64,000 nt of DNA from Kingdonia uniflora. Its lineage: Eukaryota; Streptophyta; Magnoliopsida; Ranunculales; Circaeasteraceae. This document shows, one piece after another, positions 11,868 through 23,579 of the stretch; the first letter of the stretch is position 1, and the number at the start of each line of letters is the position of its first letter. The translations under genes and the position numbers were made by a program. The stretch spans positions 4,712,001-4,776,000 of the forward strand of contig JACGCM010000560.1 in the NCBI GenBank assembly GCA_014058105.1, written 5' to 3'. Under the pieces are notes generated by a model. The model did no database searches and was not told the origin of the DNA. It worked only from the letters and a program-made list of their open reading frames with translations.

Positions 11868-13310
11868 GTGATAATAATGTCTTTGACTCGTCCAGGTAAA
11901 GAATGGATGGATAAAAATTGGAAATCGAAAAGGTATAGCGATGGTGTTAATTTATTTATTCAATTTACGAAGAACAATTATGGAGACCCCTCATTTTGTC
12001 CTTGTAAAAAATGTCACAATGTGAATGGTCTAAAATCACTCAAAGACATACGATACCATTTATTTCTTAATGGCATAGACCAGTCATACACGACTTGGTG
12101 TTTCCACGGAGAGGTCAACGATGAGATCGAGAATACCAACATTGATGATCTTGGCGTCTCTTCGAGAATTCTACTCAATGATGCCGGGTAGACAAGAATG
12201 TTTGATTTAACGAATGATGCATTAGGTCATGCACCACTCGAAGGGTTGAACGATTGCACCGATAATGTTAGATCCAATAGTGAAGTTCCTGAAGAAGACA
12301 CAACATACAAGAACCTGAGGGAGGATGCTTCAGGAGTAATATATCCCATGTGTTTACCACAAGATACAAAGTTATCAGTGGCAATTGACCTGATAAGTTT
12401 GAAGATAGATGGTCAATGGTCTAATAGTAGTTTCACATTACTGCTCGGTTTGCTTAAAATAATTATTCCTGAAGGTAACACTTTCTCGGAGTGTGTGTAT
12501 ACGGTAAAGAAGATCATCACATTGTTGAGTATGGATTACGAGAGCATTCATGCATGCCTCAATAATTCCATATTATATTGGAAAGAACATGAGACTCGTG
12601 ATAACTTTCCTAAATGCAACAAAAGTAGATGGAAATCTGATTACCTTGCAAGGAAAAGGTCAAGAAAGATACCCAGAAAGGTACTCAGGTACTTTCCTTT
12701 AGCGCCAAGATTGAAAAGGCTTTATAACATTTTGTGGATTGTAGAAAGCATGAGATGGCATCACAAGGGAGCCCCTAAAGGTGGATTAATGCGTCATCCA
12801 GCAGATGTTTCACATTGGAAAGGAATAGATATTAGGTACCTTGATTTTGCAAATGAATCGCGACATATTCATTTTGGGCTTGCTACAGATGGATCCATTT
12901 GGGAATAAGAATAATTCATATAGTTGTTGGCCTATAATGGTCGTCCCCTACAATCTTCCGTCGTATTTATTCCTGAGAAAGGAGTTCATCATGCTTACAC
13001 TACATATTCTAGGAAATAGCAGTCCGGGAAAAGATATTGACGTATACTTGCAGCCATTGATCTCTGAGTTAAAAGATTTATGGTATAACGGTTTAACATA
13101 TGACTCATTTAGTAAGACCATGTCTACATTGAAAACAATTTTATTATGGACTATCCATGATTTCCCTTGCACAACTGGAGGAACATATGCTTGCCCCGTT
13201 TGCAGTGAAGGCATATGCTCAATGAGGTTGCAGCATGGAATGAAGCATGTGCACATGGGAACCAAAAGATTCTTGCAAAAAAAATCATCCTTTTAGGAAG
13301 CAAAAATCAC
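11868..13310 (+). pseudogene. CACTA (En/Spm) tnp2-type transposase, broken
   Basis: The first reading frame (11868-12191) is a transposase-associated domain, with WMDKNW near residue 13, FCPCKKCHN and HLFLNGID. 12198-12908 enters the tnp2 transposase family, with FPKCNKSRWK, VLRYFPLAPRLKRLY, MRWHHKGAP, GLMRHPADVSHWK and FGLATDGS. A frameshift near 12905 moves the frame; 12906-13296 continues with SYSCWPIMVVPYNLPSY, DIDVYLQPLI, LLWTIHDFP and YACPVCSEG. This enzyme cuts and pastes CACTA elements. The catalytic C-terminal half and the CACTA terminal repeats were not found. The remnant ends just before a poly-G run. Confidence 0.85.
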
Positions 13311-13370
13311 AATTTAATGGTTCTGAGGAACATGATAGTACGTCAAAATGCTTGAGTAGTACATATTCGC

Positions 13371-13393
13371 GGGGGGGGGGGGGGGGGGGGGGG
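13371..13393 (+). repeat. Poly-G tract of 23 bases
   Basis: An uninterrupted run of 23 G lies between the CACTA remnant and the AAA-ATPase exon. Such long G runs are rare in plant nuclear DNA. It could mark a slippage or joining site, or an assembly or sequencing error. Confidence 0.95.
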
Positions 13394-13621
13394 TGTTTAT
13401 GTCATTAGTGCCATTAACATGTAATTCTTATTCTTCATTTTCACCCTATAGTGTTTACCGGGGGTACAATTTTTTGTTATATCAAGATTTATGGTATTCC
13501 ATCCAAGGTAGAACACTATTGTGCACGCTCCATATCACCTGCTATTGACTGTTATTACGGGTAGCATTGGTTTATGGATATTTGTATTTTTTCCAAATGT
13601 ATTAATGAAATAAATATCCAC

Positions 13622-13819
13622 AGACGTGAAGTGATGGATCCCGCCATTTTACGACCTGGTAAATTGGGGAAGCTCCTTAAAATATCTCTGCCTGATGACC
13701 GTCACTCAATCTTAAAAATTCTTTCTTGAGGGAAGCCTATTGGCAATGATGATGATTTATTAACCATTGCGCATAAGAAGGAATGTGAAAATCTAAGTGG
13801 TGCTAACCTTACTGCACTG
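13622..13819 (+). pseudogene. CDC48C/NVL-like AAA-ATPase exon fragment
   Basis: A single exon-sized piece encodes REVMDPAILRPGKLGKLL, then a proline-aspartate turn, a stop (TGA near 13728), and CENLSGANLTALV. This fits the second AAA domain (arginine-finger helix and following SGA-L region) of plant CDC48C / nuclear valosin-containing-like proteins, which unfold substrates during ribosome assembly and proteostasis. It is bounded by CCACAG before and GTATGT after, so splice sites were carried along, meaning DNA-level rather than mRNA-level copying. The stop and isolation show it is dead. Confidence in the AAA family is high; the exact subfamily is likely. Confidence 0.75.
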
Positions 13820-13879
13820 GTATGTTCACAGTGCTCTTATCTTTACTTCTATGGCTTGAGCTACTATTTTTAAAAAGAC

Positions 13880-14168
13880 TTGCTCATGTTTTGTTCACTC
13901 ATCTATGGCTTGAGCTACTCTTTCACAATTGCCTCTTTGCTGCTCAACAAAGGCCTTAATGTACAGCTCTTTAAAATTTCCCCATAGTAGCCACCAGCAT
14001 CCAAAGTAGCAGAACTGGATGGGTCCATTGGAATAACCAAGTCAGGATCATTTCCTGACTGACACAATTATTTTAGTGCGGCTGCATATACTGGGTCTAG
14101 ACTTGGGTCTTGGGGTGTTGTTAGACTGAGATTGTATAATCTATTGCTGAAAGCTGTATAATGTCATC
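13880..14168 (-). pseudogene. Class III peroxidase exon fragment
   Basis: Minus-strand reading gives SFSNRLYNLS (next to the proximal haem region in this family), QDPSLDPVYAAALK, LCQSGNDPDLVIPMDPSS, DAGGYYGEIL and then a degenerate match to the 'RGLFTSDQ' region. These are hallmarks of secreted plant class III peroxidases, which oxidise phenolics in the cell wall. At least two stops (near 14067 and 13905) break it. It lies within 100 bases of the CDC48C-like exon and on the opposite strand, which suggests both pieces were picked up by one mobile element. A phrase 'ctatggcttgagctact' is duplicated at about 13849 and 13903. Confidence 0.75.
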
Positions 14169-14750
14169 GGCCTATTGTATGTGAACCTACATGGGAAACA
14201 TCAAGGTATATATAAGTTAACCGTTGTCAATCCAAAAAATTTCTTACAGTTCCAAATTTGTTCTTGTAGTTCCAAATTACAAACCTTTTATATAACTTTC
14301 CTAGGCCATTTTTGCGCAAGTCTCTCCATATTAAGTAAATAAAGTATCCAATTAGGCAAGTTCCATACTAATGTTTGGCAACAGTTTGGAGTCTCTTCTT
14401 TGTTTCACTGCTGTTCTTTGGTGTTAAGTTCCCTTGTTTTGTGATTTTATTAGGCAAGTTCCATATTGGGACATTATGATCTTTCTTGTGATTTTTATGA
14501 TTTCCCTTGCCATTTGGCCTCTCTTTGTCTCTCTCACAAAAGATTCCTATTTCTATGGAAGACAAAAACACCATGAGAGGAGATACTTTAGATCTGAAAC
14601 AAGAATACCCATCATCGGATCACCCCCCCCCAACTTGAAACCCTAAAAGTTCATAGAAATAGATAACAACAACAAAGTTTTTTTGATAATTTCTACAAAG
14701 TTTCCTTCTATTATTCTTAATGGTTTTGTGAGACTTGCAATTTTTGATGT
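14169..14750. other. No gene seen
   Basis: No recognisable coding sequence on either strand. The phrase 'attaggcaagttccata' occurs twice (about 14351 and 14449), a short direct repeat. A run of eight or nine C lies at about 14623. Confidence 0.3.
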
Positions 14751-15081
14751 GTAATTGTTGAGATAAGTTTAAATTAGAAATTGAAACTGAATGAACAAAC
14801 ACAACAAAGTGGATATCTTGGTAATATTTTCTGTGGCGAGTGTAGTTGTTGTGATCTATCGAATGGATTGACCTTGAAATATTGGAATCATAGATGATGA
14901 GATCGATGATGTTGAGGATGAACAGAAGATTTGGAGGAATACGATTTTAGAGTCTCCGAGTGAAACTATTGTAACCCTAAGAGATATAAAGAGTGAAAGA
15001 GATATTAGTTAATGATTTGTGGTTTTTTGAAATTAGGACACCATAGTTGAGTTTAGATAAAGTGGAGAGAAAGATAGTTGG

Positions 15082-15133
<52 letters not shown>

Positions 15134-15234
15134 CTCTCTGTAAACTCTCCCCATAAACCATAGTTATATGGGCCTATTAGGAGTCTAGTAGAGATACCCC
15201 ATTTTTTCCTTTGGGCCAAACCCAACATATAACA
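14751..15234 (-). repeat. Ty1/copia 3' LTR (approximate)
   Basis: On the minus strand a purine tract (GAGGTTGGGGAGTG, about 15236-15249) is followed by TGTTATATGTTGGG, a plausible LTR start at 15234. The LTR contains a TATA-like region, broken up by a (TA)n run, and reads on to about 14751. Its inner end is set only by loss of texture. It is placed correctly just 3' of the copia pol remnant. Confidence 0.5.
15085..15132. repeat. (TA)24 microsatellite
   Basis: 48 bases of perfect TA dinucleotide inside the copia LTR. It has probably expanded from the LTR's own TATA region. Confidence 0.98.
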
Positions 15235-17100
15235 CTCCCCAACCTCAGCCTAGCAAAACCTCCTTGAGCAAAAGGTTGTGCAAGGAAAGAGTACAATTAA
15301 ATGTCATGTATGGGTTATGGATGTGTATACGTTGCCTCATAAGAAATTCTAGTCAGTAAAACCTGTTGGGACAAAACTGTACAATCAAGAAAAAGAGTAC
15401 AACACGCATGTATCCACGTCAAGTCATGACTGCTCCCCCTGATATCGATCTCCCTAAGATGTATCTCCCTGAGATATTAATGAATAAAAACTTTAGCATA
15501 CCAATTTTGTATACCATCTTCTTTAATGTAGGTAGTGTAAGAGTCTACGTGAAAAGGTCTGCTAAGTTGTCTTCAGAAATCTTTTGAACAACATCAATCT
15601 CATTCGTCTTCTATAATTCATAAGTATGGAAGGACTTCTGTAAAATGTACTTCGTTCTGTCACCTTTGATAAAATCTTGATTTGACTTGAATAATAGAAG
15701 CTGAGTTGTCTCCAAACATATTCGATGATTTATCTTAGACAGAACATGCCATAACTTCAGTTAAGGTGATGTATTTTGGAATGCAACCATTATTCTTTGT
15801 TGGTCTTATGAAGTGCAAGAATTTCCTCGTGGTTCGAAGATGTAACAAACATCATCTACTTCATCGATCTCCAAGAATTTGTTGTATCCCCATACATAAA
15901 CACATAATCCATCAGACAATGACCTTTATGTGGGTCTATCAAGTATCATGTATCACCGTACCCTATAATTTTACGTTTACCATTTTTTGAGTAGAACAGA
16001 CCCCATCTTTTATGTTAATCATATACCTCAGAATGTGCTTGATCTCATTCCAGTGCCTTTAGAAGCAGAACTATGGCAAGCCAAAAAGTTCACTGTAAAT
16101 GAGTCATTGGGTCTAGTATACCCAGCTCAGTATAGTAAAACACCTCCTAAATATGGTACCCCAACCCTTGGATTTTCTTCCTCTATTACGATGGTGGAAA
16201 ATGTCCTTGTCCACATCAAAGTGATGGACGGCTATAAAAGATTTAACACCGTATGCTGCTTCTATAGCGAAGTATTAGAAAACTTTTCCAGTATATATTG
16301 TTTGACGTATGAATATGCCACTAATAAAATGTTCAATTTGCAAATTGAGATAATACTTGGTTTTCCCAAGGTCATTCATATCGAATTTCTTCCCAAGGAA
16401 TTTGGCGGCTCTCGCGATCTCCTCCGAAGTTTTGATGATATCTAAATCATTTAGTACACTATTATGATTACTTAAGCCCATATATGTATTCTTAATGACA
16501 ACACATGGACAAAAAGGGATCTCCCCATTAGCCATATTTGTCCATTATTTTGTCACTCCCCTACTCCTAATATTTTCATCCAACGGTGCTCCGCATTAAG
16601 CGCGAGTCTCATATTCATTTACGGGATGCATACTAATTCCCCCAGAAAGCTCAACTATGTAGGTACATTACTTGCAGGTACATACACCTATGATACTTTA
16701 ACGACATCTATGAATGTATCTGACAATTCATTTGTGACCTATTTTAAGTGTAGAATCCATTGGATCTCATTATCACTTAACTTATGTAAATGCATCTAGA
16801 TGAGAGAACGATGGTGTTTTTTAACTAATCTGGGAAACATCTTCAGCATTGATTGTCATATCTCCCCCCAATGCTGAGAATATTGTCTCATCAAAGTGAT
16901 AATTTGCCCTGTATATATGTCGTCAATGGGTTTTAAATATCTAGTGATAGATGCAAATCATAACTCACATAATACCATGCCGATGTTGGGGTCAACTTCA
17001 TACATTACAGAGATGTCCTCAACACTTGTACAGCACACAGACATATGCATAGAAGGGCAATACTGGAATCCCACCTAGTTACTAGTTACATTGGGAAAGC
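15235..17100 (-). pseudogene. Ty1/copia pol remnant: reverse transcriptase and RNase H
   Basis: Minus-strand reading from 17100 shows, with many stops: YHFDETIFSALGG near 16880, VPASN near 16680, then the reverse transcriptase end (16535-16275) with GEIPFCPCVVIKN, NDLDIIKTSEEI, FDMNDLGKTKYYLNLQIEH and GIFIRQTIYTGKV. RNase H pieces follow (about 16010-15560), including GDNSASIIQVKSRF and IHACC near the 3' end. These are ordinary copia pol motifs. The catalytic YVDD region has been lost or changed (LNDLD). Integrase and gag were not identified. This is an old, inactive copy running from right to left into the LTR at 14751-15234. Confidence 0.75.
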
Positions 17101-18011
17101 TTTGATGAATTGTTATCGGATGAATCCTAATTAGTGTAGCGAGGAGCAAAAATATATAACACACACACTAGCTAAAAGTTGTAATCGCAATAACAGTAGC
17201 CAAACAATTAACCTAAATTACTTGATTAGGTTCTCTGCCAACCCGAGTTGGGTATGGAATGGGGTACTCATGATGCTCAATCATCTATCCCATTAGTGGT
17301 AAAATAATCATCAAAAACCTATGAGTCAAACTTGTAAGCACCGTCAAGTCGCATTGACTTGATCAGTTAATCCATGAACTGAGCCTATGGCCGAATAATC
17401 TAAGTGAGAAGTCATGTTAACGTTATATTCCAAGTTGTTAACAGCAGGCAAGCGTAAAACTATCTTCAAAATGCATCTATTATGACCATAAATACTAAAG
17501 TGAACCACTATGTGGATGGATATGCCATATGTACCTCTATAGATGCGTTTGAAGCAAAGGTTAGAGGTTTCTCTCTAACTTGGCCATACAAGGACGAACA
17601 ATAGACTTTCCTTGAAAGCAATCGTTATACGTACACTCTCGGAATCTTTTACTCTTTTAAAGAAAATTGAAATGTATTCCCAATAATCCTCCTATTTTTC
17701 CTTGAATGAAAGAGTGTATTGGAAACAGTTCCAATAGCGTGTTCTAACTTTTTGATGTATAGATAATGCATAAACCTGGCTGTCATTATATCATATCATC
17801 TTTTATGTGATAACCATTATCATGTATGTCCCTATGACTCAATAAAATCTAACTAGATTTATTAGTATATAAATCAAATTTGATACCCCGTAATGTACCG
17901 TTAGGGATTTATAGCGTGACACTCCCGGTACTTTTTATCATGTTGGTTGTACCAATGATATTCATAACGTCCCCAATACACAATGTTAGAGATAAGAAAT
18001 ATGTCCATATT
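17101..18011. other. Unresolved transposon-like DNA
   Basis: No coding sequence found on either strand. It follows the copia pol remnant and is cut on the right by the chromovirus LTR. It may be copia leader or LTR of another family. A phrase 'tgagtcaaacttgtaagcaccgt' region and an AC run (17161-17168) carry no known signal. Confidence 0.3.
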
Positions 18012-18604
18012 AACAATCGAATTAAAGACTGACCTTAGAAGAAGAATTAACAAAGAACAAACGATTTGGTGGAATAATTTCCCAAGAGAAACTTCTATTG
18101 CTCAATTTGATTAATTACAATAAATTACTCCCCAAAACCCTAAGTTCAAGAGATTACAACTTGGATCCTTTCATATTGCCTAGCCTTGCTCTTTTTAGGA
18201 GGTTACAATTTTCTAAGTTACAATATAGGATGAAATTGCCCTTAAAACAACCTAATTTAGAAGTAGTCGCAATAGTCATTCGAAAGAACCAATAAGTCGT
18301 TTGAACGACTTACCAAAATAAGCCTACAAAACTGTGATAGCTAGTATGGTCTTCAGGGAACTCAGAGTCATTCGAACGACTAACCAAAATAATCCTAGAA
18401 CACGAGGCTGAAGAATTGCTTCTTTTTGTTTTCAACTCGTTTGAACGGCTCTAAGGCTCATTCGAACGACCATGGCAGATTTGCCTAGAATGAACAACAA
18501 AACCTTGGCTTGACTTTGCTTTTATCTCATCTAAAAGGCTTTGAGGCTTGCTTGAACGGCTTGGTATCTTGTAAGTGGTTTAGTGTTTAGATTCTTCTGG
18601 ATCA
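18012..18604 (-). repeat. Chromovirus 3' LTR
   Basis: On the minus strand the LTR starts TGATCCAGAAGAATC at 18604, right after the purine tract CCTAAAGGGGGAGCCA (about 18607-18624). It matches the LTR at 22962-23579 along its length. The low-coordinate end is approximate (18005-18025). It carries several near-palindromes of the form GTCRTTCGAAYGAC between 18270 and 18560. Confidence 0.8.
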
Positions 18605-18865
18605 TGGCTCCCCCTTTAGGAGCCTTAAACTCCTCCTCAGGCTAGAACTGAAGATAAGGAAAAGTGGTCGTGCCCATTTCCCTGTTGTACCATATAGACT
18701 TATTGGGGAGTTTACCTTAATTCCAAGCTCGGAATGATTCGTTACTTCCCCGACTTGCAGTAGTAACCTTTCTCTCCAAAATAGTATACTCTTGCAGTAG
18801 ATCTTATATTTCTATCTGTAAGTCATCAACTGAAGGTAGGCAAGTGTCGATTGTAGAGTCTTCAT

Positions 18866-19944
18866 CTAGGAAATACGGCTTACGAGTTTCAAATGCTCAT
18901 CATTAATCACCAAATACATCTTCATAAATAGTAGCAAATTCAATTGGAATGCATTGTCATCAATCATCTTGAGTATAGTAAACGGACCAAAAATGATAGG
19001 CTTGAGCTTCTTACCTTCTCCCTTTAGTTGTTCCTTACCCAAATACAACCAAACTAAATAGCTCTCTTGAAAAGTACATCCAACCCTATGCTTGCTGTGC
19101 CGAGCCATATACTTCACTTGAGTCTTCTTCAACTATTCTTTAACTGTCTCATGAACCTTACTTATCCTCTCAATGAAATGCATAGCTTTAACTTATTCCT
19201 CTTCCTCCTTCCCTGACACTATTTTATTACCTTCCTTGACACTATCTTAAGACTAAAGGCCATATCAAAGGGGCTTTGAACCCAAGACAAACTTCAAACG
19301 GAGATTTTAAAGTAAACCATGAATTGCCTGAAATACCTTCAAATGTCTTTGAAAAATAATCGCGCTCCTCCTTCCCCGGTAATGCTCATCTTCTGGCATG
19401 GAATAAGAATTATATATCATCTTGCTAAATTGATCAACCACCATAAATAGATAATCAATCTTATACTTGGTCATGGGCAAACCGCCCATAAAATCCATCG
19501 ACATGCTCTCCCAAGGTTAGTTAGGTACTGGTAATGGTAAGTATAGTCCCAACTTACAATTGGAAGGCTTTAATGTGCTGCATAAAATGCAACCACAAAC
19601 CATACGAGTAACATCCAGGCCAACATCTTTGGCCAATAAACATAATGTCACAAATTTAAAAGTATCTTCTCAAACACGAAATGACCTGTAACCCGGGAAC
19701 GATGAGCTTCTCGAATCTAATGCAAATGGCCTCCACCCTCAAGAATACATAGTACAGTCCCCCTGAAAATGAAACCATCATTTAATTTATACTCACATGT
19801 CTTGCCTTGTAGCAACTTCTGGTGAATGACACTCAGCTCTCTGTCGTCGTCATACCTTACAACATACTCAAATGGAACAATATGCAGTATTTGTATAGCT
19901 ACCAATAAAGCATAAATAGTTGGTAATCGGGGTTGAGATAACAT
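18866..19944 (-). pseudogene. Chromovirus integrase, broken
   Basis: Minus-strand pieces: the zinc-binding/linker region (19944-19717) with DDRELSVIHQKLLQGKT; the core start (19504-19307) with SMDFMGGLPMTKYKIDYLFMVVDQFSKM, which holds the first catalytic Asp; and the C-terminal domain (19132-18866) with YMARHSKHRVGCTFQ, KKLKPIIFGPFTILKMIDDNAFQL and INDEHLKL. The second Asp and the Glu are not readable, and a central part of the core seems to be deleted (19305-19135). Integrase would insert the cDNA copy; this one cannot work. Confidence 0.75.
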
Positions 19945-20150
19945 ATTAGAAGTTTGTTATTCACTCCTTTCTTATACTTGATAATCAAGGTGAATTATTA
20001 TAGATACGATATCCACTTCATTTGGAGAGCTTACTGTAGCTTGGATTATGTAGCTAAAAACTGTAATAGTTTATGATTGGAATGTACCACAACCTCCTTC
20101 CCCAATAACTAACTTCGCCAATGCTTCACTGATTGATGTAATGCGAAGAA

Positions 20151-21106
20151 CTATTTATCATAGGTTGGATAGTTGCATACTGCTCCTATAAACATTTCAT
20201 AATGGTAGGCAACCGACTTCCCATCCATTAATAAAATTGCCCCTAATAGATAGTCTGACAAATCTGCTTCTACCTTAAAAGGACACTGCCAATTCGGCAA
20301 AGCTAACAGTGGTACTTCTAAAATCTTCCACTTTAGTAACTGAAAGATTTTCTCATGAAGATCTTCCAATACAAACTTCACATCGACATTTGTCAAGGAA
20401 TGCAAAGATGTTGAAATTTGTGAAAAATGTCGAATAAACTTCCATAAATACTGACAAGAACCCATAATACTTCGCACTTCCGTCACTAAACGGGGTTTAG
20501 GCCAATTAGTAATGACCGAGACCCTCTCTGTATTTACCTTAAGTTTACCACCACCAGCAATAAACCCCAAGTACACTAGGTCTTTCTTCCCAAACTCACA
20601 CTTCTTCCCATTGAGAAAAAGTTGTTATGATCTCAATGCTTACAATACTTTATCTATATGCACGAGGTGCTCCTCCCATGTCTGACTATATATCAAGATA
20701 TCATCTAAATAAACAATCATGAAATCACCTATAAAAGTATGAAGTACCTCATTTATCAACCGCACAAATATTGTTGGAGGATTGCATAACCCAAAAGGCA
20801 TCACCAACCACACGAAGAGTCACTATTTGGTCTTCAAAACTATCTTCCATGTATCTTCTTCCCGAATTCGAACTTGATGGTAACCCAACTTAAGATCCAT
20901 GTTGGTAAATTACTGAGCCTTCTATAACTCATCAAAAAGATCGTTAATTTGTGGAAATTATAACGATTCTTCACAGTAATCTTGTTCAGCGCCCGATAAT
21001 TCATACATTCTCCAAGTCCCATCCTTATTTGGCACCAATAACTCTGGTAAACCATAAGGTGAGCAACTCGAATTAATAATTCTTTACTATAGGGTATCTT
21101 GTACAT
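20151..21106 (-). pseudogene. Chromovirus reverse transcriptase and RNase H, broken
   Basis: 21106-20840 (minus) has MNYRALNKITVKNRYNF, the first reverse transcriptase block. Degenerate middle blocks follow between 20840 and 20580: FGLCNPPTIFVRLI near 20790 and YLDDILI near 20690, partly readable. 20576-20151 has YLGFIAGGGKLKV, ITNWPKPRLVTEVRSIMGSC and RKFI-like blocks, and the start of RNase H with FKVEADLSDYLLGAIL. The catalytic YLDD appears kept although the frame is broken around it. It would copy the element's RNA into DNA. Confidence 0.75.
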
Positions 21107-21378
21107 GTTTCTTGATCTCCTCAGACTCGGTCATAGAAGTCCGATAAAACCCCATATTAGGTAGTGGCTCACCACTCACCAAAGTGATATCATGTTCTAC
21201 ATCCCTCTTACCCATCCCTTCTATTCCAAGAAACAAGTTTCTATACTCCTCTTGAAACTTAACCATTTTCAGTTTATTGCTTAGGAGACATTATCATAGT
21301 AGACAACACTTTAGTCAATAGGCCCTCATGAACCAATAATAACACAAACTTGCCACTCGTATTAACTAACCTCTTAAC

Positions 21379-21768
21379 CTAAGTCATCATTGTTAAATTA
21401 TTCGTAGTGACATGCTCCTTACAAGAATTGATATGAAATTTTTCTCCTTCCTTCATAAGACGATATTTGTGAGCTCTACGGTAATGAGTCGCATTTTGGT
21501 CCCAAAGATAAGGGCTACCGAAAATGACCTGACACGCATCTAAAGAAACCACCTCATACGTCACCTCGTCAATAAATAATTTAGTAATCACAAACTTGAA
21601 CGCACACCGCTTCGTGATCTTAAAGTCAACGTCTTTCTGAATCCATCCCAAACCAACCAGCTTAGGATGAGCCATAGTAACCAACCCCATCTTCTTTACC
21701 AAGGCCTCATAAATCAAGTTCTTCTGACTACCCAAATTAATTATGGCCTCTATTAAGCTCCGCTTCAC
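21379..21768 (-). pseudogene. Chromovirus aspartic protease
   Basis: A 129-codon minus-strand frame with IEAIINLGSQKNLIYEALVKKMG, HPKLVGLGWIQKDVDFKI, FIDEVTYEVV and CQVIFGSPYLWDQNATHYRRAHKYRL. It fits the retropepsin-like region between gag and reverse transcriptase in this family. The active-site Asp expected in the D-x-GS motif reads Asn (NLGS), so it could not cleave Gag-Pol even if translated. It is otherwise the best preserved frame of the element. Confidence 0.7.
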
Positions 21769-21775
21769 CTAAATA

Positions 21776-22261
21776 CTAACATAAAAAAAATCCCAACTCA
21801 CCACCTCGGTAGCCATAGTCTGGAATCGCTGTGGCTAGTACAAGTTTTTCACTCTTGCTCATCTCATCCTTCGGCCTAAGCTCCAGATAAAGTTTCCAAT
21901 ATTTATTTAAAATATACCCACTCGCCTTATAATGACTGCAATAATTCTCCTTGGACAAAGACCCCTCACCTTTAGACTCTCCCTTGTGTTCATTCTTCCA
22001 ACCAAACTATAACCCCGACTTGTTATTATTGTCTTTCTTGTCATTCTTCAAGTACTTGCCCTCAATGGAAATCGCCTTCACGGTAGCATCTTTGATATTT
22101 GTCACATTAAAGAGCTTTAACTTCCTTCTAAGTGACTCTGACAAACCCCCCGTATAATTCATAAACACTTTATACTCGTCCACATCGATGTCTAAAACCA
22201 ATGCATGGTTATGAAACTCCGTAGTGTACTCTTGTATTGATTGCCCAAGTTTTAGGCACAA
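21776..22261 (-). pseudogene. Chromovirus gag, C-terminal part
   Basis: 22261-22007 (minus) has LKLGQSIQEYTTEFHNHAL, VFMNYTGGLSESLRRKLKLFN and ATVKAISIEGKYL, typical of the retrotransposon gag helical domain. 21958-21776 has a zinc-knuckle remnant, NYCSHYKASGYILNKYWKLYLELRP, in which only one of three expected cysteines remains. The region upstream (22262-22940) is too degraded to read, although the N-terminal gag should be there. Confidence 0.7.
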
Positions 22262-22954
22262 ATGATACCATTTAAACCATCCCTCTTGCTCTTACCTAAT
22301 TGGATAAAAAAAATTCTTTACCAACAATTTAATTCTATCAAACTCAAGTTTTCTATGATGTGGTGTTTTTTATATGATATTCACCACATGAGTGCATGAC
22401 TTGTGAATTTTAATGTCAAAATATAGATTTTTTGAGCATTTGAATATTCATACACTGAAAAATAGGTCTCTAACCTATTTAACTAGTTATCTAATTTTTT
22501 AGTATCGATTGACCCGTTGAATACTGGAATTTCAATTTTAAATCAATACGAAGATTATGCATAGGATTTATGGACTAACAATAATAAATTTTCCTTTCAC
22601 GAATTCGACATCACTAGAATCTCTATCTTTCTCCTCGTTACCCTCATCCTTAAACATCCTTTGTAACTCGTTTATTTTTCTTGCGCTCTTATTGCTTCGC
22701 CGAAGTGGATGCCTTAGAGCAGTTTGCAAGAGCTGACTATTCCACTAACTCTCCTAGAGTAGTAGTTAAGTTTGAAACTTAATTTTTTAATTTTGAGAGT
22801 CGGTCTTCTGAATCGCCCATCTCTGCATTTACATTCATCTTCGAATTAGGTTTTCTGTAAATCCTCAAAAAACTCACAAGTATCTCTTTCGTTTGCTTGA
22901 GTCGGTCACGTGTAGAGACCAAAAACCAATAATTACCCGAGAACTCTAAAATAT

Positions 22955-22972
22955 GATACCACTTAATCCATA
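22955..22972 (-). other. Primer-binding site candidate (tRNA-Met type)
   Basis: On the minus strand the LTR is followed by TGGTATCATATTTTAGAG-like sequence. The first eight bases fit the tRNA-Met primer site common in gypsy and copia elements; the rest has drifted. Confidence 0.45.
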
Positions 22973-23579
22973 ATCAAACTACAGACTAACCTTAGAAGAA
23001 GAATTAACAAAGAACAGACAATTTAACAGCATAATTTCCCAATAAGAACTTTTATTGCTCAATTTGATTGGTTATAATGAATTACTCCTCATAACCCTAA
23101 GTTTTAGATTACAACTTAGATCCTTTCATATTGCCTAGTCCAACCCTCTTTAGGAGGTTACAAGTTTCCTTGTTAAAATATAAGATAAAATTGCCCTTAA
23201 AACAACCTAATTTATAAGTAGTCGCGATAGTCATTCGAACGAACCCATTAGTCATTTGAATGACTTACCAAAATAAGCTTGAAAACTGAGACAACTAGTA
23301 TGGTCTTCTGGAAACCTAGAGTCGCTCGAACAACTCCAAATCTCGTTCGAATGACAAACCAAAATAAATCTAGAACACGAGGTAGAAGAATTACTTCTTC
23401 TTGTTTTTGACTCGTTCGAATGACTCAAAGGCTCGTTTTAATGACCTTGGCAGATTTTCCTAGAATCAGCAACATAACATAGGCTTGACTTTGTTTTTAT
23501 TTCGTTCGAATGATTCTAAGGCTCGTTCGAACGACTTGGAATCTTTTAAGTAGTTTAGTGTTTAGATTCTCCTGGATCA
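22962..23579 (-). repeat. Chromovirus 5' LTR
   Basis: Minus-strand LTR starting TGATCCAGGAGAATC at 23579 and ending near 22962. It pairs with 18012-18604. Contains at least six near-palindromes around TTCGAA (about 23230, 23250, 23326, 23345, 23413 and 23500-23530). Confidence 0.8.

Larger units (their letters stand above)
18012..23579 (-). mobile_element. Ty3/gypsy chromovirus-type element, degenerate
   Basis: A complete-length but decayed minus-strand LTR retrotransposon of about 5.6 kb: 5' LTR (about 22962-23579), primer site, gag (about 21776-22261), protease (21379-21768), reverse transcriptase and RNase H (20151-21106), integrase (18866-19944), purine tract and 3' LTR (about 18012-18604). 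Order and motifs fit the chromovirus branch, perhaps Galadriel-like; no chromodomain was seen. No clear target-site duplication could be made out because the inner LTR ends are blurred. Frequent stops and visibly diverged LTRs mark it as the oldest of the three two-LTR elements here. Confidence 0.85.
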
